From NCBI RefSeq assembly GCF_022009635.1, contig NZ_CP091716.1, positions 2,805,001 to 2,869,000 of the forward strand: 64,000 nt of DNA, written 5' to 3'. Under the pieces are notes generated by a model. It worked only from the letters and a program-made list of their open reading frames with translations, made no database searches and had not been told where the DNA came from. The position numbers and the translations under genes were made by a program. Positions 8,694 through 17,511 of this stretch are shown here, one piece after another (the first letter of the stretch is position 1; every line of letters begins with the position of its first letter). This stretch comes from Variovorax paradoxus (GTDB lineage: Bacteria > Pseudomonadota > Gammaproteobacteria > Burkholderiales > Burkholderiaceae_C).

Positions 8694-9308
8694 ATGCCTG
8701 CCGCGTCCGACGACGCTCCAGCCGCCGCAGCCTGGCAGCGCGCGCTGGCACTGCGTTTTCCGGAACTCGCGCCGGCCCCGCTGGCGCTTCTTGCGGCGCA
8801 GGCGCGCCGGGAACCCCTGGAGGCGCATGCCACGCTGCTGGCCGCCGGCAGCGTCTGGCAGCACGCGCTCTGGGTCGAACGCGGCATGCTGCGGCTTTTC
8901 TACATCGACAGCGAAGGGCGCGAGTCGAACAAGAATTTCCATGCCGAAGACGCGTTCATCTGGCCCGTGACGGAGGTCATGCAGCGCGAGCCCGCCGCCT
9001 TCTTCATCTCGGCGCTGACGCCGGCGGTTGTCTGGCGCCTGCCGCACGGCGCGCTGCAGGCTGCGGTGGGCACACTGCCCTCGTGGACGGCATTGCGGCT
9101 GCAGGCGCTTGCCGGACTGCTCGACGACAAGATGCGGCGCGAACAGCTCTTCCTGCAGTGCACGGCGCGCCAGCGCTACGAGGCCCTGCTGGGCGAGCGA
9201 CCCGAGTGGACCGGCCGCATCCCGCTGCGCCACCTGGCTTCGTACCTGGGCATGACGGATGTGTCGCTCTCGCGGCTGCGCGCGGAGATGGGACTTATCG
9301 GCGGTTAA
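8694..9308 (+). CDS. Crp/Fnr-family transcriptional regulator
   Basis: 204 residues from the ATG at 8694, just after the ylqF stop. Residues from about 30 to 120 resemble a cyclic-nucleotide-binding-fold sensor (LLAAGSVWQHALWVERGMLRLFYIDSEG). The C-terminus holds a winged helix-turn-helix with IPLRHLASYLGMTDVSLSRLRAE. I see no cysteine cluster for an Fe-S centre, so it is not a classical Fnr; the ligand is unknown. It may control the membrane protein gene that follows 63 bases downstream, but this is only a guess from position. Confidence 0.85.
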   Translation: MPAASDDAPAAAAWQRALALRFPELAPAPLALLAAQARREPLEAHATLLAAGSVWQHALWVERGMLRLFYIDSEGRESNKNFHAEDAFIWPVTEVMQREPAAFFISALTPAVVWRLPHGALQAAVGTLPSWTALRLQALAGLLDDKMRREQLFLQCTARQRYEALLGERPEWTGRIPLRHLASYLGMTDVSLSRLRAEMGLIGG

Positions 9309-9371
9309 GGCGCCGGCGGCGCCGCGGCACGACAGTGGGCGGCTTCTTTCCATGCCGCAGGAAATTCCGCC

Positions 9372-9980
9372 ATGTTTTCTCGCTCGCCGGCCGTCTTGCC
9401 GTCGCTTGTCTGCCATGCGCTCGCCATCTTCTGGCTGGGCGTGATGGCCGGCTTTTTCTGGACCTACAGCGCCAATGTCAATTTCGCGACCCTGGAAATG
9501 GACGGCGCCACCTATGCGCGGGTGCAGTCGGCGCTGAACCGCAATGTGCGGCACGCGATGTTCTTCGGCTTCTTCTTCGGTCCGCCGTTGCTGTGCGCAT
9601 TGACCCTGGCCACGGCCTGGAGTGCGCGCGGCGCGGGTTGGTGGCGCTGCCTGCTGCTGGCCGGGGCGCTCTACGGCCTGGGCATCGTGGTTTTCACCGC
9701 GCAGGTCAATCTGCCGCTCAATGCGTACACCGAGTCGTGGCGCCCGTTGGCGCTGCCGCCCGACTGGGCGCAGACGCGCCTGCGCTGGAACGCCGCGAAT
9801 CTCTGGCGCACCGTGGCCAGCGCGCTGGCCTTCGGCCTGGCGCTCGCGGCCCTGTGCGCGCGGGCCGCGGCGGCAACAACGGCTCAGTCCAGCGCGAACA
9901 GCGCCGCCGCCGCCTCGTTGAGCGCCACCGTGCGGCGTGAATCCGGATGCGGCCCGGCGGCCTTCAGCGCGCGCTGGTAG
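9372..9980 (+). CDS. DUF1772-like integral membrane protein
   Basis: 202 residues with four hydrophobic segments at about 10-30, 62-82, 90-108 and 143-165. The pattern FWTYSANVNFATLEMDGATYARVQ and later FTAQVNLPLNAYTESWRP is typical of the DUF1772 / anthrone oxygenase-like superfamily (small four-helix membrane proteins of uncertain function). AGGAAATTCCGCC gives a ribosome binding site before the ATG. The last 97 bases overlap the 3' end of the convergent lipoprotein gene, and the terminal 30 or so residues are Ala/Ser-rich and poorly conserved in style. Confidence 0.75.
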   Translation: MFSRSPAVLPSLVCHALAIFWLGVMAGFFWTYSANVNFATLEMDGATYARVQSALNRNVRHAMFFGFFFGPPLLCALTLATAWSARGAGWWRCLLLAGALYGLGIVVFTAQVNLPLNAYTESWRPLALPPDWAQTRLRWNAANLWRTVASALAFGLALAALCARAAAATTAQSSANSAAAASLSATVRRESGCGPAAFSARW

Positions 9981-10723
9981 AGAGCCACGCGGGTGGCCGA
10001 CACCGGCCGGCACAGCGGCCGGCTCACGAAGCGCGAGAAGCTGCGGCCCGGCACCACGTAGCGCCCAGGGTTGAGCCGCGCGAAGCGGATGTACGCCTGC
10101 AGCGCATACAGCATGTCGGCATGCAGCGCGTCCAGGCGTTGTTCGGCGTCCTTGCCGATCTGCGCATGGCCCTTGGCGTCTTTCTTCAGCGGCATGCCCA
10201 GGATGTCGGCCATGTCGATCTCGAAGTGCGTGAAGTCGCCGTAGGGGCGCTTGCAGTCGATCATGAAGGTGCGCCAGTTCGCGCGCTGCAGCAGGCGGAT
10301 GTGCTCGTCGGTCACGTCGAAGGCTTCGCGCTGGCCGAAAGGTGGTTGGAATGCGTAGTGCCCCTGCGCGAAGCTGGCGTGCAGGAAGAAGGCCGAGGCC
10401 ACGTTGGTGAAGCGCTCGACCGCCGGCGAGGAGGCGCCGTCGAGCGCTTCGCCGAATTGCTCGAGCGTCAGGTCGGGCGGCACGATGCCGGGGGCGCCGG
10501 ATTCGCAGTCGATCCATTCGGCCTTGCTGCGGCGGAACCAGTCGATGTCTTCCTGCGTGATCTCCACGCTGCCGATGGCGGTGGCCGGCAGGGCGGGCTC
10601 CGGCGACGGGGGGGCGGCAGCGGCGGGCGCGCTTTTCTGCTCGCAGCCCGAGACGGCGAGCAGGGCGGATGCCGCGCACGCGGCCGACAAGGCCAGCGCG
10701 CCTCGCCGATGAATCCTTCTCAC
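9884..10723 (-). CDS. Conserved lipoprotein
   Basis: 279 residues from a GTG at 10723 preceded by GGGAG; a longer frame to 10768 would add 15 residues before the signal peptide and is less likely. The signal sequence ends in a lipobox, LLAVSGC, followed by a Pro/Ala-rich linker. The mature part (VEITQEDIDWFRRSKAEW, then HADMLYALQAYIRFARLNPG) is soluble, with no domain I can name. It runs convergent into the DUF1772 gene with a 97-base overlap. Confidence 0.75.
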   Translation of the reverse strand: MRRIHRRGALALSAACAASALLAVSGCEQKSAPAAAAPPSPEPALPATAIGSVEITQEDIDWFRRSKAEWIDCESGAPGIVPPDLTLEQFGEALDGASSPAVERFTNVASAFFLHASFAQGHYAFQPPFGQREAFDVTDEHIRLLQRANWRTFMIDCKRPYGDFTHFEIDMADILGMPLKKDAKGHAQIGKDAEQRLDALHADMLYALQAYIRFARLNPGRYVVPGRSFSRFVSRPLCRPVSATRVALYQRALKAAGPHPDSRRTVALNEAAAALFALD

Positions 10724-10824
10724 GTTTTTTCTCCCATGGAAAAGCGGTTGGGCCCAAGAGGATGCCACGCCGGGCTGACGGGCGTCTGAGGGCGCGTTCG
10801 CAAGGCGGTCACTATCATCGGCGC

Positions 10825-11268
10825 ATGCAACGTCTCACGCGCCAGCGCAACGCAGTTTTCTCCGCCTTCAGCGACGCCGGTCGCGTTCTTACTGCCCCCG
10901 AAATCCTGGCGCATGCGCGCGAGATCGTGCCCGAGATCAGCCTGTCGACCGTGTACCGGCAGGTCGCGCTGCTGCTGTCGGACGGCGAGATCGCCAAGGT
11001 CGAACTGCCGGGCGAGCCGGCGCGCTACGAGGTCGCCTGCAAGCCCGAAGCGAATGCGCATTCGCACCACGGCGGGCAGGACGCGGCGCAGCACCACCAT
11101 CACTACTTTCATTGCTCGGGCTGCGGACAGGTGTTCCTGCTGCATGCCTGCCCGGGGCCGATGGACGACCTGGCGCCCAAGGGCTTCCAGGTGACGGGCC
11201 ATGAAGTGACGCTCTACGGGCTGTGCGCGCCGTGTGTAAAGGCGGGCGCCGGCGCACGCGCAAGTTAG
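10825..11268 (+). CDS. Fur-family metalloregulator (Zur-like)
   Basis: 147 residues from the ATG at 10825. The N-terminal winged helix has RQRNAVFSAFSDAGRVLTAPEI and LSTVYRQVALL, the family's DNA-recognition helix. The C-terminal half carries a His-rich metal region (HSHHGG, HHHHYFHC) and two CxxC pairs, CSGC and CAPC, that form the structural zinc site. The linked palindrome and L36 paralogue downstream point to a zinc-sensing Zur rather than iron-sensing Fur, but sequence alone does not settle which metal it senses. Confidence 0.88.
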   Translation: MQRLTRQRNAVFSAFSDAGRVLTAPEILAHAREIVPEISLSTVYRQVALLLSDGEIAKVELPGEPARYEVACKPEANAHSHHGGQDAAQHHHHYFHCSGCGQVFLLHACPGPMDDLAPKGFQVTGHEVTLYGLCAPCVKAGAGARAS

Positions 11269-11288
11269 GCGGCGGTCAGTTTTCGAGT

Positions 11289-11314
11289 GTTATTGAGAAT
11301 GCATTCTCAATAAC
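11289..11314. promoter_or_regulatory. 26-bp perfect palindrome, Fur/Zur-type box
   Basis: The half-site GTTATTGAGAAT, a central GC and the exact reverse complement ATTCTCAATAAC. It lies 20 bases after the regulator gene and 41 bases before the L36 start, in an otherwise very GC-rich setting. The core TGAGAAT-GC-ATTCTCA has the symmetry and AT-richness of Fur-family operators. It probably controls rpmJ2 and the genes after it. Confidence 0.8.
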
Positions 11315-11355
11315 GTATAGTCGCGGGTCCGAATCTTTACGGCCTCCGTACGACC

Positions 11356-11505
11356 ATGCAAGTCCTCTCCTCGCTCAAGGAAGCAAAGAAGCGCCACCGC
11401 GATTGCCAGGTGGTCACCCGGCGCGGCCGCACCTACGTCATCTGCAAGTCCAACCCGCGCTTCAAGGCCAGGCAGGGCGGTGCGAAGAACAAGAACAAGC
11501 GCTGA
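11356..11505 (+). CDS. rpmJ: Zinc-independent ribosomal protein bL36 paralogue (YkgO type)
   Basis: 49 residues beginning [20 protein letters not shown] and containing [15 protein letters not shown], the signature of type B bL36. Zinc-binding bL36 has four ligands (C, C, C, H). Here the first Cys is His14 and the last His is Arg36, leaving Cys17 and Cys30, so the zinc ribbon is broken. Such paralogues are made under zinc starvation, when Zur derepresses them, to free zinc held by ribosomes. The palindrome 41 bases upstream fits this control. Confidence 0.93.
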   Translation: MQVLSSLKEAKKRHRDCQVVTRRGRTYVICKSNPRFKARQGGAKNKNKR

Positions 11506-11521
11506 CCGCCAGCGCTGACAC

Positions 11522-11545
11522 GGCGCGCTGACCGATAGGCGCGCC
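11522..11545. other. GC-rich stem-loop between rpmJ2 and the ABC genes
   Basis: GGCGCGC, a 10-base loop, then GCGCGCC, with no following T-run. It could partially stop or process transcripts, giving different levels of L36 and transporter. Weak evidence. Confidence 0.3.
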
Positions 11546-11651
11546 CCGGCGCAAGTCGCCGAACCTCCCCACGAAACCGAGCGCACGTCTCGGCGCACAT
11601 GCGCCGGCGCGAGCCTGCGTGCGTCTTTTCCTCAACCCGGGTTTCCTCTCC

Positions 11652-12359
11652 ATGCTCCGAGCCTCCGGCCTCACCAAACAGTACGGCGCCCACACGGCGC
11701 TCGACCGTCTCGACCTCGACATCCGCGCCGGCGACATCTATTGCCTGCTGGGCGCCAACGGCGCGGGCAAGACCACCACCATCAACCTGTTCCTGAACTT
11801 CATCGAGCCGAGCGCGGGCACGGTGGAAATCAACGGCACCGACGTCACGCGCCACCCCGTGGCGACCAAGCAGGACGTCGCGTACATCCCCGAGCAGGTC
11901 ACGCTGTACGGCACCCTCTCGGGCCTGGAAAACCTGCGCTTCTTCGCCGGGCTGGCGCTGGGCCACGAGTTGCCGCGCAAGCGTCTGCTCGAGCTGATGA
12001 CCGAGGTGGGGCTCGACCACGCGGCCGCCGACAAGCGTGTGTCCGCGTATTCGAAGGGCATGCGCCAGAAGGTGTGGATCGCGGTGGCACTGGCCAAGCA
12101 GGCCAAGGCGTTGCTGCTCGACGAGCCCACCTCGGGCCTCGATCCGCAGGCGGCCAGCGAGTTCTCGGGCCTGCTGCGCCGCGCGGCAGACAGCGGCGTG
12201 GCCGTGCTCACCACCACGCACGACCTGTTCCATGCGCAGCAGACCGCCACGCGCGTCGGCATCATGAAGCGCGGACGTCTTGTGGAGAGCCTCGACGGCG
12301 AAGCGCAGATCGCACAGACCGACCTGCAGTCGCTCTACCTGCAGCACATGAGGGCCTGA
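11652..12359 (+). CDS. ABC transporter ATP-binding protein
   Basis: 235 residues from the ATG at 11652; an in-frame GTG at 11619 would add 11 residues. Walker A is GANGAGKTT, the signature region KGMRQKVWIAVALAKQ departs from strict LSGGQ, Walker B is LLLDEPTSGLD, and the switch histidine is in TTTHD. The fold is that of single ATPases which pair with ABC-2/DUF3526 permeases. Its stop is one base before the first permease ATG, so the genes are a unit. Confidence 0.9.
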   Translation: MLRASGLTKQYGAHTALDRLDLDIRAGDIYCLLGANGAGKTTTINLFLNFIEPSAGTVEINGTDVTRHPVATKQDVAYIPEQVTLYGTLSGLENLRFFAGLALGHELPRKRLLELMTEVGLDHAAADKRVSAYSKGMRQKVWIAVALAKQAKALLLDEPTSGLDPQAASEFSGLLRRAADSGVAVLTTTHDLFHAQQTATRVGIMKRGRLVESLDGEAQIAQTDLQSLYLQHMRA

Positions 12360-12360
12360 G

Positions 12361-13773
12361 ATGAAGACCCGCATGCTGCTCTCCCTGGTCGCAAGGCGCG
12401 AATTCCTCGAACGCCTGCGCGACGGGCGTCTTTATTGGGCCGGCGGACTGGTTGCCGTGCTGCTGTTCACCGCGCTGGCCGTGGGCTGGGCGCACCAGCG
12501 CGAGGCCCGCGCCGAACAGCAGGCCGCGCAGGCCATGGACTACCGCGACTGGCTGCACCAGGACCGCCGCCATCCGCACGACGCCGCCCATCAAGGCATG
12601 CACGCTTTCAAGCCCGAGGCGGCGCTGGCCATGATCGACTCGGGCATCAACCCGTTCATCGGCAGCACCGTGTGGCTGCAGGCGCACCGCCAGAGCGAGG
12701 TCAAGTTCAACGCCGCGCAGGACGCGACCGGCCTGCAGCGCTTCGGCAACCTGTCGGTCGGCTGGATCCTGCAGGTGCTCGGGCCTCTGCTGGTGATCGT
12801 GCTGGGCTTCAACGCATTCGCCGGCGAGCGCGAGCAGGGCATCCTGCGCCAGACGCTGAGCCTGGGCGTGCCGCCGCTGCGCCTTTTGGGCGGCAAGGCG
12901 CTCGCGCTGGCGGCTTCGCTCGCGGTGCTGCTGGTGCCGGCGGCGCTCGTTGCCGCGGTGGCGGTGGCCGTGGGAGCAGGAGAAGGCGAGCGCCTCGACG
13001 CACTGCTGCGGCTGGCCGCGTGGGCGCTCGGCTATGCGGTGTACCTGGGCATCTTCGTGTTCGTGGTGCTCGGCGTATCGGCCGCGTCGTCGACTTCGCG
13101 CATGGCGATCACCGTGCTGCTCGCGCTGTGGATCGGGCAGGCGGTGATGGCGCCGCGCGTGATGTCCGAGCTGTCGCGCGCATGGTTCCCCAGCCCCACG
13201 CGGCTCGCCTTCAACCAGGCGCTGGGCGCGGAGCTCAAGACCGTGTCCGACCAGGTCTGGCAGAAGAACTTCGGCACCACCGAGCGCTGGGGCCGCGACG
13301 TGCCGCTGAGCAAGTGGGGCATCGCGCTGCGGCTGGACGACCAGGCTTCGTACCCCGCGTACGACCGCCACTACGGCCGCCTGTGGGACACCTGGGAACG
13401 CCAGCAGCAAGTGCAGGAATGGAGCGGGCTGGTGCTGCCCATCCTTGCCATCCGCAGCTTCTCGATGGGCATGGCCGGCACCGACTTCGCGCACCACCGC
13501 AGCTTCACCACCGCGGCCGAACTGCATCGCCGCCGCATCCAGGACCTGATGAGCGAAGACCTGGTGGCGCATGCCGACCCCATGGGCGACCGCCACTTCG
13601 CCTACCAGGCCGCGCCCGATCTGTGGGCCACCGTGCCGCCTTTCGACTACCACCCGCCGCATGCCGGCTGGGCGCTGGCGCACCAGGCGCGCAGCCTGGC
13701 CGTGCTGTGCGCCGGCCTGCTGCTGGCCGCTGCCTTCGCGGCCTTCGCCACCCTGCGCCAGCGTGCGCTCTGA
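12361..13773 (+). CDS. DUF3526-type ABC transporter permease 1
   Basis: 470 residues with a first membrane helix near 25-42, a large extracytoplasmic loop, a cluster of about five helices at about 135-270, a second long soluble stretch, and a last helix near 445-465. The order (helix, big loop, helical bundle with FAGEREQGILRQTLSLGV, loop, helix) is that of ABC-2 permeases of the DUF3526 family. It begins one base after the ATPase stop and is followed 9 bases later by a second, related permease. The substrate is unknown; see the TonB receptor. Confidence 0.85.
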   Translation: MKTRMLLSLVARREFLERLRDGRLYWAGGLVAVLLFTALAVGWAHQREARAEQQAAQAMDYRDWLHQDRRHPHDAAHQGMHAFKPEAALAMIDSGINPFIGSTVWLQAHRQSEVKFNAAQDATGLQRFGNLSVGWILQVLGPLLVIVLGFNAFAGEREQGILRQTLSLGVPPLRLLGGKALALAASLAVLLVPAALVAAVAVAVGAGEGERLDALLRLAAWALGYAVYLGIFVFVVLGVSAASSTSRMAITVLLALWIGQAVMAPRVMSELSRAWFPSPTRLAFNQALGAELKTVSDQVWQKNFGTTERWGRDVPLSKWGIALRLDDQASYPAYDRHYGRLWDTWERQQQVQEWSGLVLPILAIRSFSMGMAGTDFAHHRSFTTAAELHRRRIQDLMSEDLVAHADPMGDRHFAYQAAPDLWATVPPFDYHPPHAGWALAHQARSLAVLCAGLLLAAAFAAFATLRQRAL

Positions 13774-13782
13774 GGACGAGGC

Positions 13783-15276
13783 ATGAACGACAACAAGCCT
13801 CTTCATCCGCCCCAAGGCCGTCGCCTGCTCGCCGTGATGCGCCAGGAATGTCGCCTGATGCTGGCCGAGCGCACGCTGTGGGCCGTCGGCGCGCTGTTCC
13901 TGCTGCTGGTGGCCTACGCCCTCGGAAACGGCCTGGTGCAGACCGCGAGCCGCGACCGCGCGCAGGCCGCCGTCGCGCAGGCCGACAGCGACACGCGCGC
14001 CGCCCAGCGCGTGCTGCTCACGGGCATCCTCGCCGGCACCGCGCAGCCCACGCCGTTCGAGAACCCGGCCGATCCGTCGCGCATGACCAGCAGCTACGGC
14101 GGCCAGCATGCGTTGCTGCCCACTGCGCCGCTGGGCCCGGTCGCGTTGGGGCAGAGCGACCTGTTTCCGAGCCAGTTTCAGGTCACCGGCCAGAGTCGCG
14201 TGGTGTTCATGAACCCGAGCGACATCGAAAGCCCCTGGCATCTGCTGAGCGGCCACTTCGACCTGGCGTTCGTCATCGTCTACCTGCTGCCGCTGCTGAT
14301 CTTCGCGCTCAGCTACAACCTGCTGTCGGCCGAGCGCGAGAACGGCACCTTGCGTTTGCTGCTGTCGCAACCGCTTCGGCTGCGCACGCTGCTCGCGGGC
14401 AAGCTGTCGGTGCGCGCGGCCGTGCTGCTGGGGCCGGCGGTGTTGCTGCCGGTGGCGGTGCTGCTGGTCGCGCGGCAGGCGGGGCTGGGCGGCACGGGCA
14501 GCGGCGTCGGCGGCGCCACCCTGTGGTGGGCCCTGCTGGTCGGCGCCTATGCGCTTTTCTGGTTCGCGCTGGTGGTGGCGGTGAATGCCTTCGGCGCCTC
14601 GTCGGCGACGAACGCGATGGTGCTCGTCATCGCCTGGGTGATGCTGGTGCTGGTGGCGCCGGTGCTGCTCAACCTCGCGGTCACGCTGGCCAGCCCGGCG
14701 CCTTCGCGCACCGAACTGGCAACGCGCCAGCGCATCGTCACGGCCGAGGCCATGAAGCGCCATGCCGACCTGATGAGCACCGACTACCAGCACGTCGGCC
14801 GGGGCGCGATCCTGGTGCCGCGCGACGGCAAGATCGAAATCGCCGGCCGGCTGCTGGGCAACTACCTGATCGAGAAGGAAGTCGACGAAGCGATCAAGCC
14901 TGAGCTCGACCGCTTCGACGCGCAACAGGCGGGGCAGCAGGCGCTGTTGGGCCGCTTCAGCGCCGTGTCTCCGGCGGCGGTGGCCTACGAGGGCATGACT
15001 GCGCTGGCCGGCAACGGCACGCGGCGCCAGGCGCGCTTCGAGTCGCAGGTGGTGGCGTACCACGCGGCGTGGAAGCAGTTCTTCTTCCCGCGCATCGACG
15101 CGCGCGACGCGCTCGCGCCGGCGGATTTCGACCGCATCCCGGTGTTCGCATGGCAGGAGGAGCCGCCGGGGTTGCTGCGCGGACAGGCCGCATGGGCCGT
15201 GCTGCAGCTGCTGGTGCCCAGCCTGCTGCTGTTCGGCCTGGCCGCGTGGCGGCTGCGCCGCTTTTCCGTGGCGTAG
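13783..15276 (+). CDS. DUF3526-type ABC transporter permease 2
   Basis: 497 residues, same architecture as the preceding permease: helix at about 35-52, large loop, helical bundle from about 160 to 310 including LSAERENGTLRLLLSQPLRLRTLLAGKL, soluble stretch, final helix near 470-490. The two permeases probably form a heterodimer with the ATPase upstream. A GAGG element precedes the ATG. The TonB-dependent receptor follows 48 bases downstream on the same strand, which links outer- and inner-membrane steps. Confidence 0.85.
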   Translation: MNDNKPLHPPQGRRLLAVMRQECRLMLAERTLWAVGALFLLLVAYALGNGLVQTASRDRAQAAVAQADSDTRAAQRVLLTGILAGTAQPTPFENPADPSRMTSSYGGQHALLPTAPLGPVALGQSDLFPSQFQVTGQSRVVFMNPSDIESPWHLLSGHFDLAFVIVYLLPLLIFALSYNLLSAERENGTLRLLLSQPLRLRTLLAGKLSVRAAVLLGPAVLLPVAVLLVARQAGLGGTGSGVGGATLWWALLVGAYALFWFALVVAVNAFGASSATNAMVLVIAWVMLVLVAPVLLNLAVTLASPAPSRTELATRQRIVTAEAMKRHADLMSTDYQHVGRGAILVPRDGKIEIAGRLLGNYLIEKEVDEAIKPELDRFDAQQAGQQALLGRFSAVSPAAVAYEGMTALAGNGTRRQARFESQVVAYHAAWKQFFFPRIDARDALAPADFDRIPVFAWQEEPPGLLRGQAAWAVLQLLVPSLLLFGLAAWRLRRFSVA

Positions 15277-15324
15277 CCAGCCCACCCCCCGTTTTTTCTC
15301 AGCCATCAAAAGAAGAGCAATCCA

Positions 15325-17505
15325 ATGACCATGTTCATCCGCACGGCCGCGGCGGTGGCCGCCGCCGCGTCGTTCCATGCTGCCCATGCGCAGGCCAGTG
15401 CCGAGCTAGGCACCGTCACCATCGAGGGCAGCCGCGACGCCAACAGCCTGCATCTGGAGGAGTCGAGCGGCACCGCGTCGCGCCTGGGCCTGTCGGTGCG
15501 CGAGACGCCGGCTTCGGTCGAGATCCTGTCGCAGGACGCGATGCAGCAGCGCGGCGCGCGCACCTTCAGCGAGGCGCTGCGCGGCATGGCGGGCCTGTCG
15601 GGCGGCGGGCCGCCGTCGTCGCCGACCACGCTGTCGACGCGCGGCTTCACCAGCCTCATGTACCTGTACGACGGCGTGCGCAGTTCCGGCGCGGGCGTGA
15701 CCAACCGCGTGCAGGACACCTGGAACTACGACCGCATCGAAGTGCTCAAGGGCCCGGCCTCGGTGCTCGACGGGGAGGGCGCCATCGGCGGCGTCGTCAA
15801 CTTCGTGACCAAGCGGCCCGACCGCGACAATCCGCACAAGGAGGCGCTGCTTTCGTACGGCAGCTACGGCTCCACGCGCGCTGCCTTCGGCTTCGGCGGC
15901 GCGCTCGGCGACGCCAGCGCCTATCGGCTCGACTACAGCCGCAACGACACCAAGGTGGGCACCATCGACCGCAACGGCGAGCGCATCGACCACTTCACCA
16001 GCGGGCTGATGCTGGACCTCGGCGGCTCGGTGAAGCTCGACCTCTCGTTCGACTACCTGCGCGACAACAACCAGGCCTACTGGGGCACGCCGCTGGTGCC
16101 GCGCAGCTTTGCGACGCAGCCGACGAACGTGGTGAGCACGCCCGACGGCCGCGTGATCGACAAGCGCATGGCGCGCAACAACTACAACGTGCCCGACGAC
16201 GAGAACTCGTCCGAGACGTACTGGCTGCGCGCGCGCCTCACCGGCCAACTGAACGGCGGCTGGTCGTGGCGCAACGAGTTCTCGGCCAACCAGTCGAACC
16301 GCGTGTTCCGCAACTCGGAAAGCGCGGTGTTCGTGGCGCCCGCCAGCATCGCGCGCGACCAGACGCTGATCACGCACGACCAGGACTTCTGGCTGAACCG
16401 CTTCGACGCCACCCACAAGGGCACGCTGGCCGGCATGGACAACCGCTTCGTCGTCGGCGGCGAATACAGCGAAACCCGCTTCGGCAGCCAGCGCCGCTTT
16501 TCGGACAGCAGCGCGGCCACCGCCAGCCTGCTGCGCGTGCCGGTGTTCGACCCGTACCTGGCACCGTTCAACGAGAGCCCGGCGCTGAGCACCGGCGGCG
16601 GCAATCGCACCAACACCACTTCCAACGTGAAGGTGACGTCGGTGTTCATGGAAGACGCGCTCGAGCCGCTTCGCAATCTCACGCTGGTGGGCGGCCTGCG
16701 CCACGACCGCACCGAGGTCGAGCGCGGCATCACCGACCTGAACCTGGGCAGCTACACCCGCTTCGGCGCCAGCTACCGCTCGACTTCGGGCCGCATCGGC
16801 GCGGTGTACGACATCACGCCGCAGTCGAGCGTGTATGCGCAGTACACCAACGCCACGCTGCCGGTGAACTCGCTGTTCCTGCTGTCGGCGTCGAACGCGG
16901 CGTTCCCGATGTCGCGCGGCAGGCAGGCCGAGGTGGGCTTCAAGCAGAGCCTGCCCGAGGCCAACCTGGAGTGGACCGCCGCCGCCTACAAGATCGAGCT
17001 GGGCAACGTGCTCTCGCGCGATCCGAACAACCCCAACAACACGGTGAACAACGGCAGCCAGTCGTCGCGCGGCATCGAGCTGTCGACCGTGTGGCGCCCG
17101 ACGCGCGAATGGATGCTGGCCGGCAACCTGGCCGCGCTCGACGCGCGCTTCGACACCCTGGTCGAGGCCGGCAACGTATCGCGCGTTGGCAACACGCCGC
17201 CGAACGTGCCCGAGCGCGTGGCCAACCTGTTCGCCACCTACCGGCCCGACGGCTCGAAGTTCGAGTACTTCGCCTCGCTCAACCACACCGGCCCCATGTT
17301 CACCGACAACGCCAACCAAATCCGCATCAACGGCTTCACCACGCTCGACGCGGCGGTGAGCTACCGGCTGCAGAAGGCGCTGCTGACCCTGCGCGTGCGC
17401 AACCTGACCGACAAGCTCTACGCCACCTGGGCCGGCCGCGCGACCAGCCAGGTGTTGCTGGCGCCGCGCCGGACCTTCGAGCTGTCGGCCAAGTTCGACT
17501 TCTGA
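15325..17505 (+). CDS. TonB-dependent siderophore/metallophore receptor
   Basis: 726 residues. A signal peptide is followed by the plug domain (SVRETPASVEILSQDAMQQRG, then YDRIEVLKGPASVLDGEGAIGG) and a long beta-barrel ending in KFDF, with the terminal Phe needed for outer-membrane assembly. It lacks the extra N-terminal signalling domain of FecA/PupB-type receptors. AGAAGAGC precedes the ATG. Position behind a Zur-type palindrome, the Zn-free L36 and a dedicated ABC pair suggests uptake of a zinc or other metal complex; the ligand is not readable from sequence. Confidence 0.9.
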   Translation: MTMFIRTAAAVAAAASFHAAHAQASAELGTVTIEGSRDANSLHLEESSGTASRLGLSVRETPASVEILSQDAMQQRGARTFSEALRGMAGLSGGGPPSSPTTLSTRGFTSLMYLYDGVRSSGAGVTNRVQDTWNYDRIEVLKGPASVLDGEGAIGGVVNFVTKRPDRDNPHKEALLSYGSYGSTRAAFGFGGALGDASAYRLDYSRNDTKVGTIDRNGERIDHFTSGLMLDLGGSVKLDLSFDYLRDNNQAYWGTPLVPRSFATQPTNVVSTPDGRVIDKRMARNNYNVPDDENSSETYWLRARLTGQLNGGWSWRNEFSANQSNRVFRNSESAVFVAPASIARDQTLITHDQDFWLNRFDATHKGTLAGMDNRFVVGGEYSETRFGSQRRFSDSSAATASLLRVPVFDPYLAPFNESPALSTGGGNRTNTTSNVKVTSVFMEDALEPLRNLTLVGGLRHDRTEVERGITDLNLGSYTRFGASYRSTSGRIGAVYDITPQSSVYAQYTNATLPVNSLFLLSASNAAFPMSRGRQAEVGFKQSLPEANLEWTAAAYKIELGNVLSRDPNNPNNTVNNGSQSSRGIELSTVWRPTREWMLAGNLAALDARFDTLVEAGNVSRVGNTPPNVPERVANLFATYRPDGSKFEYFASLNHTGPMFTDNANQIRINGFTTLDAAVSYRLQKALLTLRVRNLTDKLYATWAGRATSQVLLAPRRTFELSAKFDF

Positions 17506-17511
17506 GGGCGC

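Noticed and set aside
11223..11531. 102-residue frame spanning the Fur-type palindrome
   Set aside because: It crosses the regulator end, the palindrome and rpmJ2 in the wrong frame; rpmJ2 at 11356 is unmistakable.
12262..15387. 1041-residue open frame on the minus strand
   Set aside because: It is antisense to the ABC permeases, dominated by His, Gln and Arg, and shows no domain; the plus-strand permeases are clearly real.
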